A stretch of DNA of 64,000 bases from Caballeronia cordobensis (GTDB lineage: Bacteria; Pseudomonadota; Gammaproteobacteria; Burkholderiales; Burkholderiaceae), in contig NZ_FCNY02000004.1 in assembly GCF_001544575.2 (NCBI RefSeq), forward strand, positions 310,001 to 374,000. Direction: 5' to 3'. The translations under genes were made by a program, and so were the position numbers. This document shows, one piece after another, positions 44,892 to 53,222 of the stretch (position 1 is the first letter of the stretch; every line of letters begins with the position of its first letter). Below the pieces are notes generated by a model. The model did no database searches. It was given only the letters and a program-made list of their open reading frames with translations, and was not told the origin of the DNA.

Positions 44892-45260
44892 ATTCGACGG
44901 CAATAGATTAATCAATATCCCGTACCGGCAAACCGATATCGACACGGCTACTGTTTTGCGAATCCATGAACGAAAGCATTCGAACGCGGGGTTTGTAAGC
45001 CGGCCATTTCGACGCCTGCAATATTTCATAATCAGCACAGCGCGCATCAGGCAACGTCTCCGCAGCGTTTCAGCCATCGAAATTCAATGATTGGCTTTAA
45101 TAGGAAACCTGAACTTCGAATTTAGTTGCCTAGTTTCATCAGTTAGATTATCTGTAGATCTGCATATGCTTCCATGGCCGCTCGATAAGACTGCATGTCG
45201 GGCGCGAAAATACCAGGGATCGAAACGAATCGGGCATATCCACGCAAAGGAGACGGTCTC
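44892..45260. other. AT-rich leader region upstream of the GH18 chitinase
   Basis: No gene is seen in this 369-bp stretch between the terminator and the chitinase start. It is notably AT-rich from about 45080 to 45180 and probably holds the chitinase promoter. I could not fix a -35/-10 pair with confidence. Confidence 0.5.
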
Positions 45261-47270
45261 ATGAACCGCTTTGGTAAGCAGTACAGATCTATTGCATGCA
45301 CGGTCGCTGCGCTCGTTGCATATTCAGTCGCGGCATGGGGCGCCGAATGGCAGGAAGGCACGACTTATTCGGCCGGAACGACCGTCACCTATAACGGGCA
45401 CACGTATCAGGCGCTTCAGACGCACACGGCGTACGCCGGCGCTGGCTGGACGCCTTCCAGCACGCCGACGCTGTGGAGAGATCTGGGCACTTCGGGGACA
45501 CCGACGCCTGCGCCCGCTCCTGCTCCGACACCCACGCCGACACCCACGCCATCTCCGACGCCCACGCCCACGCCCACACCGACACCATCGCCGACTGCGT
45601 GCTTTGCGGCGTGGTCCGCTTCGAAGATCTACGCGAATGCGGGAACGAAGGTGACGTACAACGGACGCAACTATCAGAACAAGTGGTGGACACAGGGCGA
45701 GAATCCGTCGCAGTCCGGGACGTATGGCGTATGGCAAGACATCGGCGCGTGTTCGGGCACGCCGACGCCTGCTCCGACGCCGACGCCGACGCCGACTCCG
45801 ACTCCGACTCCGACTCCGACTCCAGCACCTGCGCCAACGCCCACACCAACGCCAACACCAACGCCAACACCAACTCCTACGCCTACGCCTACGCCTACGC
45901 CGACACCGGCACCGGCACCGGCACCAATACCTACCCCCACGCCCGCACCGGCACCCACACCCGCGCCCAGTCCCGCAGGCGCACGCGAGGTCGGCGGCTA
46001 TTTCGCGCAATGGGGCATCTACGATCGCAACTACAAGGTGAAGGACATCGATACGTCGGGATCTGCCAAGACGCTTACGTTCATCAATTACGCGTTCGGC
46101 AACCTGTATCAGAAGAACAACGGCTACGAGTGCGGCATCGTCAACAAGGCGGAGCCGGGCGCGACCAATCCGAATGCGCCCGATGCGGGCACCGGCGGCG
46201 ATCAGTGGGCGGACTACGGCAAGGGCTTCGCCGCGAACGAATCCGTCAACGGCAAAGGCGATACCTGGGACGCGCCGCTCAAGGGCAACTTCAATCAGCT
46301 CAAGTTGCTCAAGGCGAAGTATCCGAACGTGAAGATCATCATCTCGCTCGGCGGATGGACCTGGTCGAAGTGGTTCAGCAAGGCCGCAGCCACCGATGCG
46401 CTGCGCAAGCAGCTCGTCTCGTCGTGCATCGATCTTTATCTGAAAGGCAATCTGCCCGTGGATAGCGGTTCGTCCAGCGGCGGCAACGGCGTGGCGGCCG
46501 GGATCTTCGATGGCATCGACATCGACTGGGAATTCCCCGGCGGCGGCGGCCAGCCGTACAACTACGCCGACCCGAGCGACAAGCAGAACTACACCCTGCT
46601 GCTCGCCGAGTTCCGCAAGCAGCTCGACGCCTACGGTACCCAGACGGGCAAGCGCTATGTGCTCACGGTCGCGATCGGCGCGGGCGGGGACAAGATCGCC
46701 AACACGGTGCCGGGCGAGTACAGCAAGTCGCTCGACTGGATCAACGTGATGACGTACGACTACCACGGCGGATGGGAAGCCACCGGGCCGACGGACTTCC
46801 AGTCGAACCTGTATGGCGACCCCAACAGTCCGAACATGAAGTCCGCGCCGCTCAACACCTACGTCGGGGATACGGCCGTCAAGGCGCTGCTCGCCGCGGG
46901 CGTGCCGGCCAACAAGATCGTGCTGGGCATTCCGTTCTACGGACGCGGCTGGACCGGCGTCACACCCGGAGCGAAGGGCGATGGCCTGTATCAGAAGGCG
47001 ACCAAGGTCGCGCCCGGGAAGTACGAAGACGGCTATCAGGATTACAAGATGCTCAAGACCCTTCCCGGCACGGTCTACGAACATCCGGTGGCCAAGCAGT
47101 CGTACAAGTTCGACGGCACGACCTTCTGGGGCTTCGACTCCCCCGCCACGATCCGCGTCAAGAACGACTACGTGAAGCAGAACGGCCTGCGCGGCGTGTT
47201 CGGCTGGGAACTCGACGGCGACGGTCCCAACGCGGAACTCCTGACGATCATGGGCGAAGTCAACAAGTAA
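45261..47270 (+). CDS. secreted GH18 chitinase with two CBM5/12-like modules
   Basis: A 669-aa secreted chitinase. The signal peptide is residues 1 to about 27 (AAWGA cleavage). Chitin-binding modules are at about 29-76 ([34 protein letters not shown]) and 114-164 ([20 protein letters not shown], ending WQDIGAC). Pro/Thr linkers run at about 80-112 and 167-240. The GH18 barrel (241-668) has the DxxDxDxE motif as Asp417, Asp420, Asp422 and the acid Glu424. ATG 45261 follows AAAGGAGA. It cleaves chitin to oligosaccharides. It lies 88 bp before the secretion operon and is its likely cargo. Confidence 0.96.
   Translation: MNRFGKQYRSIACTVAALVAYSVAAWGAEWQEGTTYSAGTTVTYNGHTYQALQTHTAYAGAGWTPSSTPTLWRDLGTSGTPTPAPAPAPTPTPTPTPSPTPTPTPTPTPSPTACFAAWSASKIYANAGTKVTYNGRNYQNKWWTQGENPSQSGTYGVWQDIGACSGTPTPAPTPTPTPTPTPTPTPTPAPAPTPTPTPTPTPTPTPTPTPTPTPTPAPAPAPIPTPTPAPAPTPAPSPAGAREVGGYFAQWGIYDRNYKVKDIDTSGSAKTLTFINYAFGNLYQKNNGYECGIVNKAEPGATNPNAPDAGTGGDQWADYGKGFAANESVNGKGDTWDAPLKGNFNQLKLLKAKYPNVKIIISLGGWTWSKWFSKAAATDALRKQLVSSCIDLYLKGNLPVDSGSSSGGNGVAAGIFDGIDIDWEFPGGGGQPYNYADPSDKQNYTLLLAEFRKQLDAYGTQTGKRYVLTVAIGAGGDKIANTVPGEYSKSLDWINVMTYDYHGGWEATGPTDFQSNLYGDPNSPNMKSAPLNTYVGDTAVKALLAAGVPANKIVLGIPFYGRGWTGVTPGAKGDGLYQKATKVAPGKYEDGYQDYKMLKTLPGTVYEHPVAKQSYKFDGTTFWGFDSPATIRVKNDYVKQNGLRGVFGWELDGDGPNAELLTIMGEVNK
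45497..45980. repeat. low-complexity Pro/Thr-coding tracts in the GH18 chitinase
   Basis: Two tracts (about 45497-45598 and 45759-45980) consist of CCNACN-type hexamers encoding PTPT and PAPA linkers. They are prone to slippage but are in frame. They explain the apparent long repeats here and are not CRISPR or satellite DNA. Confidence 0.85.
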
Positions 47271-47282
47271 GCCCGACAGGGC

Positions 47283-47324
47283 CGCGCGCGACGGCGAAAT
47301 CAACAAGCACTGCCGTCGCGCGCG
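47283..47324. other. perfect 13-bp inverted repeat between chitinase and gspG-like gene
   Basis: CGCGCGCGACGGC (47283-47295) pairs with GCCGTCGCGCGCG (47312-47324) over a 16-nt loop. There is no T-run. It may be an attenuator or mRNA-stabilising hairpin separating highly expressed chitinase message from secretion genes. Confidence 0.6.
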
Positions 47325-47358
47325 AACGAAAAGCACAACAGAACAAGGGGAGACAGCC

Positions 47359-47820
47359 ATGCAGAACACTTCGTCCGCATTGAGGGCGCAACTCGCGCGA
47401 CCTGGTCTCAGCTTGCGCCGGCGCGGCTTCACGTTACTCGAACTGCTCGTCGTCCTGCTCATCATCGCGCTTCTGGCGGGCTATGTCGGGCCGAAGCTCT
47501 TCGGCGAAGTGGGCAAGGCGCGCAGCAAGACGGCGGCCTCGCAGATGAAGGGCATCGAAAGCGCGCTCGACCGCTATCGGCTCGACACGGGCCACTATCC
47601 CGCCACCGAGGCCGGCCTTCCCGCGCTGATGACCAACGTCGGCAACTCGGCGGGCTGGGACGGCCCGTACATGAGCAGCCAGATTCCGAACGATCCGTGG
47701 GGCAAGCCGTACATCTACCGGTCCCCCGGCGAGAACGGCAAAGACTATGACCTGATGACCTACGGCGCCGACGGAAAACCGGGCGGAAGCGGCGAGGACG
47801 CCGACATCGTCGCCAAATGA
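47359..47820 (+). CDS. gspG: type II secretion major pseudopilin (GspG-like)
   Basis: A 153-aa prepilin-like protein. The leader MQNTSSALRAQLARPGLSLR ends with RRRG, and the peptidase site is G23/F24 in RGFTLLELLVVLLIIALLAG, with Glu at +5. The C-terminal region NDPWGKPYIYRSPGENGKDY matches GspG's calcium-binding pseudopilin domain. It polymerises into the periplasmic pseudopilus that pushes cargo. ATG 47359 follows GGGGAG. It is the first gene of a ten-gene operon; the stop overlaps the gspF-like start (ATGA). Confidence 0.95.
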   Translation: MQNTSSALRAQLARPGLSLRRRGFTLLELLVVLLIIALLAGYVGPKLFGEVGKARSKTAASQMKGIESALDRYRLDTGHYPATEAGLPALMTNVGNSAGWDGPYMSSQIPNDPWGKPYIYRSPGENGKDYDLMTYGADGKPGGSGEDADIVAK

Positions 47821-49022
47821 CAGGCGCGGTGGCTGTCATGCGATATCGCGTTCGTGTCGACACCGACGGCGGCCCGCAAGAGCTCGATCTCGACGCCGCC
47901 GACGAAGCGCAGTTGCGCCAGAGCGTCGCCGCGATGGGACTCGCGCTGATCGAGGCGACGCCCGTCGACAAGAAAAGGTTCTCGCTCTCGCTCAAGAAGC
48001 CGGTGTTCGAGCGCGCGCTTTTCACGCAGGAGCTGATCGCGCTGCTCGAAGCGGGCCTGAGCCTCGTCGAAACCGTCGAGACGCTGCGCGACAAGAGCAA
48101 GGAAGGCCTCAACCGGACGGTCCTGCAAACGATCGTCGATGCACTCTATGAGGGCGAGCCGCTCTCGCGCGCGCTCGAACGCCAACCGGCGCATTTTCCG
48201 CCGCTCTATGTCGCAACGGTCGCATCCGCCGAGCAGACCGGCCATCTCGCCGAAGCACTCAAGCGCTATCACCACTACGACGCGCGGCTCGCGGTCGTGC
48301 GCAAGAAGGTCGTGTCGTCGATGGTGTATCCGTCCATCGTCATTGCGGTCGGCGCGTCGATCATCCTGTTCATGGCGTTCTACGTGGTCCCGAAGTTCAG
48401 CCAGGTTTTCGCGACGATGAAGGACATGCCGCCCACCGTGCGCGTGATGCTCGCGTGGGGGAATCTCGTCGAGAAGCACGGCGGCGTGCTGCTCGCCGCG
48501 ATGCTCGCCCTGCTCGCCGGCGCGGGCTGGTCGCTCAGGAGTCCGGCCGTGCGCGGCAAGCTGTTCGCGGCGTTTCTGCGCCTGCCGAAGCTCGCCGGCT
48601 ATCAGCGGCTTTTCGCCCTGACGCGCTTTTATCGCACGCTCGGGCTGTTGCTCGCGGGCGGCATGTCGGTGGTCGCGTCGATGGAGCTTGCCGCGCAACT
48701 GCTGCCGCCGCAGATGCAGACCGCGCTTGCGCAGGCGCTCGACGACATCCGCGCGGGCCAGGCGCTGTCCCGCGCGCTGCCCGCCGCGAACCTGACGACG
48801 CCCGTCGCGGAGCGGCTGATTCGCGTCGGCGAGCAGAGCGGCGAACTCGCGGGCATGGTCACGCGCTCGGCCGAATTCTGCGACGAAGAACTCGATCGCG
48901 CCATCGACACGCTGATGCGCGTCGTCGAGCCGGTGCTGATGCTGGTCGTGGGCGGCGTCGTCGGGACGATCATTTTTTTGCTCTACATGCCGATCTTCCA
49001 ACTTGCCGGAAGCGTGGGGTAA
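47817..49022 (+). CDS. gspF: type II secretion inner-membrane platform protein (GspF-like)
   Basis: A 401-aa polytopic protein with two repeated T2SSF domains. The first has ALFTQELIALLEAGLSLVET and VVRKKVVSSMVYPSIVIAVG; the second LALTRFYRTLGLLLAGGMSV-like and EQSGELAGMVTRSAEFCDEE. Three membrane helices are expected (near 175-195, 225-245 and 370-395). It forms the rotary platform engaged by the ATPase. ATG 47817 overlaps the pseudopilin stop; ATG 47838 (MRYRVRV) is an alternative start. Confidence 0.95.
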   Translation: MTGAVAVMRYRVRVDTDGGPQELDLDAADEAQLRQSVAAMGLALIEATPVDKKRFSLSLKKPVFERALFTQELIALLEAGLSLVETVETLRDKSKEGLNRTVLQTIVDALYEGEPLSRALERQPAHFPPLYVATVASAEQTGHLAEALKRYHHYDARLAVVRKKVVSSMVYPSIVIAVGASIILFMAFYVVPKFSQVFATMKDMPPTVRVMLAWGNLVEKHGGVLLAAMLALLAGAGWSLRSPAVRGKLFAAFLRLPKLAGYQRLFALTRFYRTLGLLLAGGMSVVASMELAAQLLPPQMQTALAQALDDIRAGQALSRALPAANLTTPVAERLIRVGEQSGELAGMVTRSAEFCDEELDRAIDTLMRVVEPVLMLVVGGVVGTIIFLLYMPIFQLAGSVG

Positions 49023-49025
49023 AAC

Positions 49026-50681
49026 ATGGCACAGACGACCCCGATGGACCAATCGCCCGTGCGCGCGCTGCGCCCGAAGCAGCAACAGTTCTGGGACGAC
49101 GCCGGGCACGATCCCGCCGATTATCTGAACAAGGTGAAGCAGACAATCGGCCTCGCCGCCTTCAGCGCCGAAGCGCTCGAAACGCTCGAGCCGCGCTTCG
49201 ATCTGCTGCCCTTCGGCGAAGCCATGGCGCGCCGCTGTCTGCTCGCCGCCGGCAACAATGCCCGGCTCTGGCTCGTGCTCGCCGATCCCTTCGATCCGAA
49301 CCTGCGCGCGTGGGCGATGCATCGCGTGAAAAAGCCGTTCGCGTTCGCGTTTTGCGTGCCCACCGAGTTGATGGCGTATCTCGCGCTGCACGAATCGGCT
49401 CATCAGGCGCTCACGCAGATCGATGTCGGCAGCCAGTCGGCGGCGACGGCGGATGCGGGCGTCGAAATCACGCTCGCGACACTCGCATCCGACGTGCATC
49501 CGGTGATCCGGCTCGTCAATTCGTCGCTGTACGACGCGCTGAAGGCGCGCGCGTCCGATATTCATATCGAGAGTACGGCGACGGGGCTCGTCATCAAATA
49601 CCGCATCGACGGCGTGTTGCAGGAGACTGCGGCCGCGCCGGGCGTCGATACGGCCGAGCAGGTTCTGTCGCGGCTGAAGGTGATGGCCGATCTCGATATC
49701 GGCGAGCGGCGCATTCCGCAGGACGGGCGCTTCAAGGCGCTGATCAACCAGCGCGAAATCGATTTTCGCGTCTCGATCATGCCGTCGATACATGGCGAGG
49801 ACGCCGTTTTGCGCGTGCTCGACAAGCAGCGCGGCGAGGCCGGATCGACGACGCTCAGGCTCGACGCGATCGGCCACGAGCCGGAAATCGTCGATGCGAT
49901 CCGCGCGATCGCGCACGAGCCCTACGGCCTTTTGCTCGTGACCGGCCCGACCGGCTCGGGCAAATCGACGACGCTCTACGCGACGCTCACCGAGATCAAC
50001 ACGGGCGACGAAAAGATCATCACGATCGAAGATCCGGTGGAATACGAGTTGGGCGGCGTCTTGCAGATTCCGATCAACGACAAGAAAGGGCTGACGTTCG
50101 CGCGCGGCCTGCGCTCGATCCTGCGCCACGATCCGGACAAGATTCTCGTCGGCGAAATCCGCGACGGCGAAACGGCGGGCATCGCCGTGCAGGCCGCGCT
50201 GACGGGCCATCTCGTGCTGACCTCGGTGCACGCGAACAACGTGTTTTCCGTGCTCGACCGCTTCCTGCACATGGGCGTCGACATGCACAGCTTCGTGGAC
50301 GCCCTGCTCGGCGCGGTCGCGCAGCGCCTCATGCGCAGGAACTGCCCGCATTGCATCCGTGACGACGCGCCGCCCGACGACGCCACGCTGCGCGCTTCCG
50401 GCCTCACGCGCGAGCAAGTCGCGGCATGGCGCTTTCGCAAGGGCGCTGGGTGCGAGGCGTGCCGGCGCACGGGCTATCTCGGGCGTCAGCCGATCGCGGA
50501 GGTGCTGCGCCTGAACGACGCCATCAAGCAATGTTTCGTCGAGCGGCGGCCGATCATGGAGCTGAAGCAACTCGCGCTGTCGAGCGGTTTCGTGCCGATC
50601 CGGCAGATCGCGCTGCGCGCCGTCGCGGATGGCCGCACGACGCTCGCCGAAGTGAACCGCGTCACGATGGTCGAGGTTTGA
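49026..50681 (+). CDS. gspE: type II secretion/type IV pilus assembly ATPase (GspE-like)
   Basis: A 551-aa secretion ATPase. An N-terminal MshEN/T2SSE-N-like domain precedes the catalytic core. Walker A is GPTGSGKST (about residues 306-314), the Asp box lies in ILVGEIRDGETAGIAVQAAL, and the His box in LTSVHANNVF. A C-terminal zinc site is formed by RNCPHC and GCEAC. It powers pseudopilus assembly from the cytoplasm. It starts 4 bp after the platform gene and ends 4 bp before the next gene, which implies a single transcript. Confidence 0.95.
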   Translation: MAQTTPMDQSPVRALRPKQQQFWDDAGHDPADYLNKVKQTIGLAAFSAEALETLEPRFDLLPFGEAMARRCLLAAGNNARLWLVLADPFDPNLRAWAMHRVKKPFAFAFCVPTELMAYLALHESAHQALTQIDVGSQSAATADAGVEITLATLASDVHPVIRLVNSSLYDALKARASDIHIESTATGLVIKYRIDGVLQETAAAPGVDTAEQVLSRLKVMADLDIGERRIPQDGRFKALINQREIDFRVSIMPSIHGEDAVLRVLDKQRGEAGSTTLRLDAIGHEPEIVDAIRAIAHEPYGLLLVTGPTGSGKSTTLYATLTEINTGDEKIITIEDPVEYELGGVLQIPINDKKGLTFARGLRSILRHDPDKILVGEIRDGETAGIAVQAALTGHLVLTSVHANNVFSVLDRFLHMGVDMHSFVDALLGAVAQRLMRRNCPHCIRDDAPPDDATLRASGLTREQVAAWRFRKGAGCEACRRTGYLGRQPIAEVLRLNDAIKQCFVERRPIMELKQLALSSGFVPIRQIALRAVADGRTTLAEVNRVTMVEV

Positions 50682-50684
50682 GCC

Positions 50685-51554
50685 ATGACGCGCTTATCGG
50701 ACTTCTCGGACCGGCTCGTCGCGTCGCACTCGGTGCAAGCGTCATCGTGGATGATGTCGCGCTTCACAGATCAACTCGATGCGCTGCGCAGAGCGGCGTC
50801 GAAACGGCCGACGCTCAGGAAGCCGTCGATGTTTTCGCGCACGACGCTCTGGATCGACGGCGAACGCGCCCACGCGCTCGATTCGCCGGTCACGACGCCG
50901 CTCTCGCCCGCGGGCGACGTCGCCGCCGCGCTCAAAGCCATCGAAGCGCTCGCGCCCGCACCCGCGCGGCCCGGCCTGCATGCGTTGCGCGTGATCGTCG
51001 GCGCGCCGTTCGTGCGCTATCACGCGCTGCCGTGGCAGCCGCTTCCGAAGCCGGACGACTGGGTTTCGGCCGCGCGCATGCAGGCGGTTCAGGCGGGCGC
51101 GGGCGCGGAGCCGTGGCGCTATGCCGTGAGCGACGGCGTATGGGGACGAGGCCGCCTCGCCGCCGCGATGTCCGAAGCGTTCTGCGCAGGCATCGAACGC
51201 ATCTGCAAGGCGCGCAAGCTGCAGCTCGCGGGCATCGAGCCGGGCTACACGTTCGCGCTCCACCGGCACGCGCGGCGCATTCGCGATGGCGCGATCGCGA
51301 TTGCCGGACTGGAGGAAACCGCGGGCGCGGCGGCGATTGCGCATATCGGCTTCAGGCGCGATGGCGGCTGGACCGGCTTTGTCACCCTGCCCGTGCCCGG
51401 CGCGCTCGACGATCTCTGGCGCGACGCCTTCGCGCTCTGCAACGCCGATGCGCCCGAGCGCCGCTACGTGATCGGCCCTGGCGCGGCGGATCGATGGATC
51501 GCGAACGCAGCACAGGTCGAGTGGCTCGCGGCGCCCTGGGACGCATCGGCATGA
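50685..51554 (+). CDS. secretion-operon protein of unknown family (PilM/MshI/GspL-N-like position)
   Basis: A 289-aa cytoplasmic-looking protein, with no signal peptide or clear membrane span. Segments such as LHALRVIVGAPFVRYHALPW, PDDWVSAARMQAVQAGAGAE and LQLAGIEPGYTFALHRHARR recall the weakly conserved cytoplasmic domain of GspL/PilM-like proteins. The position, just before PilN- and PilO-like genes, is where PilM or MshI is expected. The identification rests mainly on context. Its stop overlaps the next start (ATGA). Confidence 0.7.
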   Translation: MTRLSDFSDRLVASHSVQASSWMMSRFTDQLDALRRAASKRPTLRKPSMFSRTTLWIDGERAHALDSPVTTPLSPAGDVAAALKAIEALAPAPARPGLHALRVIVGAPFVRYHALPWQPLPKPDDWVSAARMQAVQAGAGAEPWRYAVSDGVWGRGRLAAAMSEAFCAGIERICKARKLQLAGIEPGYTFALHRHARRIRDGAIAIAGLEETAGAAAIAHIGFRRDGGWTGFVTLPVPGALDDLWRDAFALCNADAPERRYVIGPGAADRWIANAAQVEWLAAPWDASA

Positions 51555-52147
51555 AAGCGCCCGCGCTGAACCTGCATCGCCCGAACCGGACGGACGCCGT
51601 GCCGGGACTGGTCGCGCTCCTCGCCGGCATCGTCGTGCTGATCCTGACGATGCAATATGTCGACACGCTCACGGAACAAGGCGAAGCGCTCGACGAACGC
51701 GAAAGCGCGGTCGCGAAGCAGGAGCAGACGTTCAGGACCATCAGCAATGCGCACCGCAATTCGGGCGATGCGCATGCCGCGCAACTCATGGCGCAGCAGC
51801 GTTATGCGGCGGAACCGGCGCGCGCGCTCGTCGAAGGCGGATGGAATCCGAGTATCGCGCTGCTGTCGCTCGACATCGCGACGGCGTCGCGGACCATCAA
51901 CATGCAGTTCGAGACGCGCTCGGCGCAGGAAGCGCTCTCTTACGCGGACTGGCTTCAGGCGCAGCCGAGCACCGAAAGCGTCACCGTGAAGCGGCAGACC
52001 GAGAAGGCCGGAGCGCCGATGACGTCGGTGGAAACGGCGATCGAGTTGACGTGGCGGCCGTTCTTCGGGCGGCCGGTCGTGGCGGCATCCGGGCCCGCGA
52101 GCGCGGCCGCAGCGGCATCCGGCGCGTCCGGCGGAGCACCGAAATGA
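51551..52147 (+). CDS. PilN/MshI2-like bitopic inner-membrane assembly protein
   Basis: A 198-aa protein with a short cytoplasmic tail (MKAPALNLHRPNRTDAVPGL), one membrane helix (VALLAGIVVLILTMQYVDTL) and a coiled-coil-prone periplasmic region (TEQGEALDERESAVAKQEQT). The C-terminal ferredoxin-like part (SIALLSLDIATASRTINMQF) fits PilN. An Ala-rich tail follows. ATG 51551 overlaps the previous stop and the stop overlaps the next start. It probably forms the alignment complex with the PilO- and PilP-like products. Confidence 0.78.
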   Translation: MKAPALNLHRPNRTDAVPGLVALLAGIVVLILTMQYVDTLTEQGEALDERESAVAKQEQTFRTISNAHRNSGDAHAAQLMAQQRYAAEPARALVEGGWNPSIALLSLDIATASRTINMQFETRSAQEALSYADWLQAQPSTESVTVKRQTEKAGAPMTSVETAIELTWRPFFGRPVVAASGPASAAAAASGASGGAPK

Positions 52148-52665
52148 GCCGCCTCGTCTGGGAACTGCGCCGCGCGCAATGGCGGCTCGGCATCGTCGGC
52201 GCGCTCGCGATACTGCTGATCGGCGCGGCGGCGGTCATCGCGCTGGTGCAGATTCTGCCCTTGCACAACGACATCGCCGCGCGCGAAGCCGACCTCGATG
52301 CGCGCGCCGCGAAGCTGAAGCTGCCGCCGCCGCCATCGCCCGATCAGGCGGTCGCGCCTTTCAGCGCCGAGCAGCGCTATTTCATCTTCCTGCACAGCCT
52401 GCACGCGATCGCCGCGAAGAACGGCATCTCGCTGCCGCAGATCACGTATCAGCTCGCGGCGCCGGACAAGGACTCGTCGCTCAGGCGCTATGTCGTCGAG
52501 ACGACGTTTGCGGCCACGTATCTGCAATTTCGCGTCTTCCTGTCCGAATTGCGCACGATGCCGGGGCTGCGTTGCGAGCGGCTCACGATCGCGCGGCCGA
52601 ATATCGGCGTGACGCAACTGGATGTGCATCTGCAATGCGCGTTTCTCGTCGAGGCATCGAAATGA
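52144..52665 (+). CDS. PilO/MshJ-like inner-membrane assembly protein
   Basis: A 173-aa bitopic protein. Following a short basic tail, the membrane helix is LGIVGALAILLIGAAAVIAL; the periplasmic part has a coiled coil (LHNDIAAREADLDARAAKLK) and a C-terminal ferredoxin-like fold including YFIFLHSLHAIAAKNGISLP and TYLQFRVFLSELRTMPGL. This is the PilO/GspM arrangement. Both ends overlap neighbouring genes by 4 bp (ATGA). It is expected to pair with the PilN-like protein. Confidence 0.8.
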   Translation: MSRLVWELRRAQWRLGIVGALAILLIGAAAVIALVQILPLHNDIAAREADLDARAAKLKLPPPPSPDQAVAPFSAEQRYFIFLHSLHAIAAKNGISLPQITYQLAAPDKDSSLRRYVVETTFAATYLQFRVFLSELRTMPGLRCERLTIARPNIGVTQLDVHLQCAFLVEASK

Positions 52666-53222
52666 ACCGGCTCGACGTCCGCACGCTGAAGGTATCGCGC
52701 CCGCTGCTCGCGCTCCTCGTGGCCACGCTCGGGCTGATCGTGTACGCGTACTTTCACGGCGCGGCGGATGAAGCGCCCGAACTGCCCGCGGCCGTGTCGC
52801 GAAAGCCAGCGGCGGCCGCTTCGCCAAACCCAGCTTCCGCGGCGAGCGCCGTCGCGACGGCGAATGCCGCGCCGCCCACCGCCGTCGATATCTTTCCGGC
52901 TCAGAACTGGCAGCCACCTCCTCCGCCTCCGCCGCCGCCTCCGCCCAAGCCGCTGAAGCCACCCCCTCCGCCCGAGCCGCCGCCGCTGCCGTTCGTCGTG
53001 CGCTCGCTCTGGCTGGATCAGCGTGGCGTGCTCTACGTGCTGCTGTCCGGAGCCGGGCGCGAATTCTCGCTGTGCGCCAACTGCGACCGAAAGGGGTTCC
53101 TGAAAAAGGGCGACGTGATGCTCAACGCATACCAGATCGAGGACATCGACCGAAAGCAAGTGCAGCTCACCTACCTGCCGTTGAAGCGCCGCCAAGTGCT
53201 CGCGCTCGGAGAACTGAAATGA
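52662..53222 (+). CDS. PilP/MshK/GspC-like periplasmic linker protein with polyproline stretch
   Basis: A 186-aa protein with an N-terminal membrane helix (PLLALLVATLGLIVYAYF) and an Ala/Pro-rich region including eleven consecutive prolines. The compact C-terminal domain, VRSLWLDQRGVLYVLLSGAG to YLPLKRRQVLALGEL, resembles the HR domain of GspC/PilP that touches the secretin. No PDZ domain is present. It couples the inner-membrane complex to the outer-membrane secretin downstream. ATGA overlaps occur at both ends. Confidence 0.78.
   Translation: MNRLDVRTLKVSRPLLALLVATLGLIVYAYFHGAADEAPELPAAVSRKPAAAASPNPASAASAVATANAAPPTAVDIFPAQNWQPPPPPPPPPPPKPLKPPPPPEPPPLPFVVRSLWLDQRGVLYVLLSGAGREFSLCANCDRKGFLKKGDVMLNAYQIEDIDRKQVQLTYLPLKRRQVLALGELK

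Noticed and set aside
45759..45980. Regular short repeats that could suggest a CRISPR array or satellite
   Set aside because: The repeats are 3- to 6-bp periodic and encode PTPT and PAPA linkers in frame; there are no spacer-like unique units.
45324..47465. A 713-codon minus-strand frame over the GH18 chitinase
   Set aside because: It is the shadow of the chitinase and its Pro/Thr tract, read as Gly/Arg/Cys-rich repeats.
47760..50570. A 936-codon open frame on the minus strand
   Set aside because: It is antisense to the gspF- and gspE-like genes and has only Arg/Ala/His-rich composition, typical of a GC-rich shadow frame.
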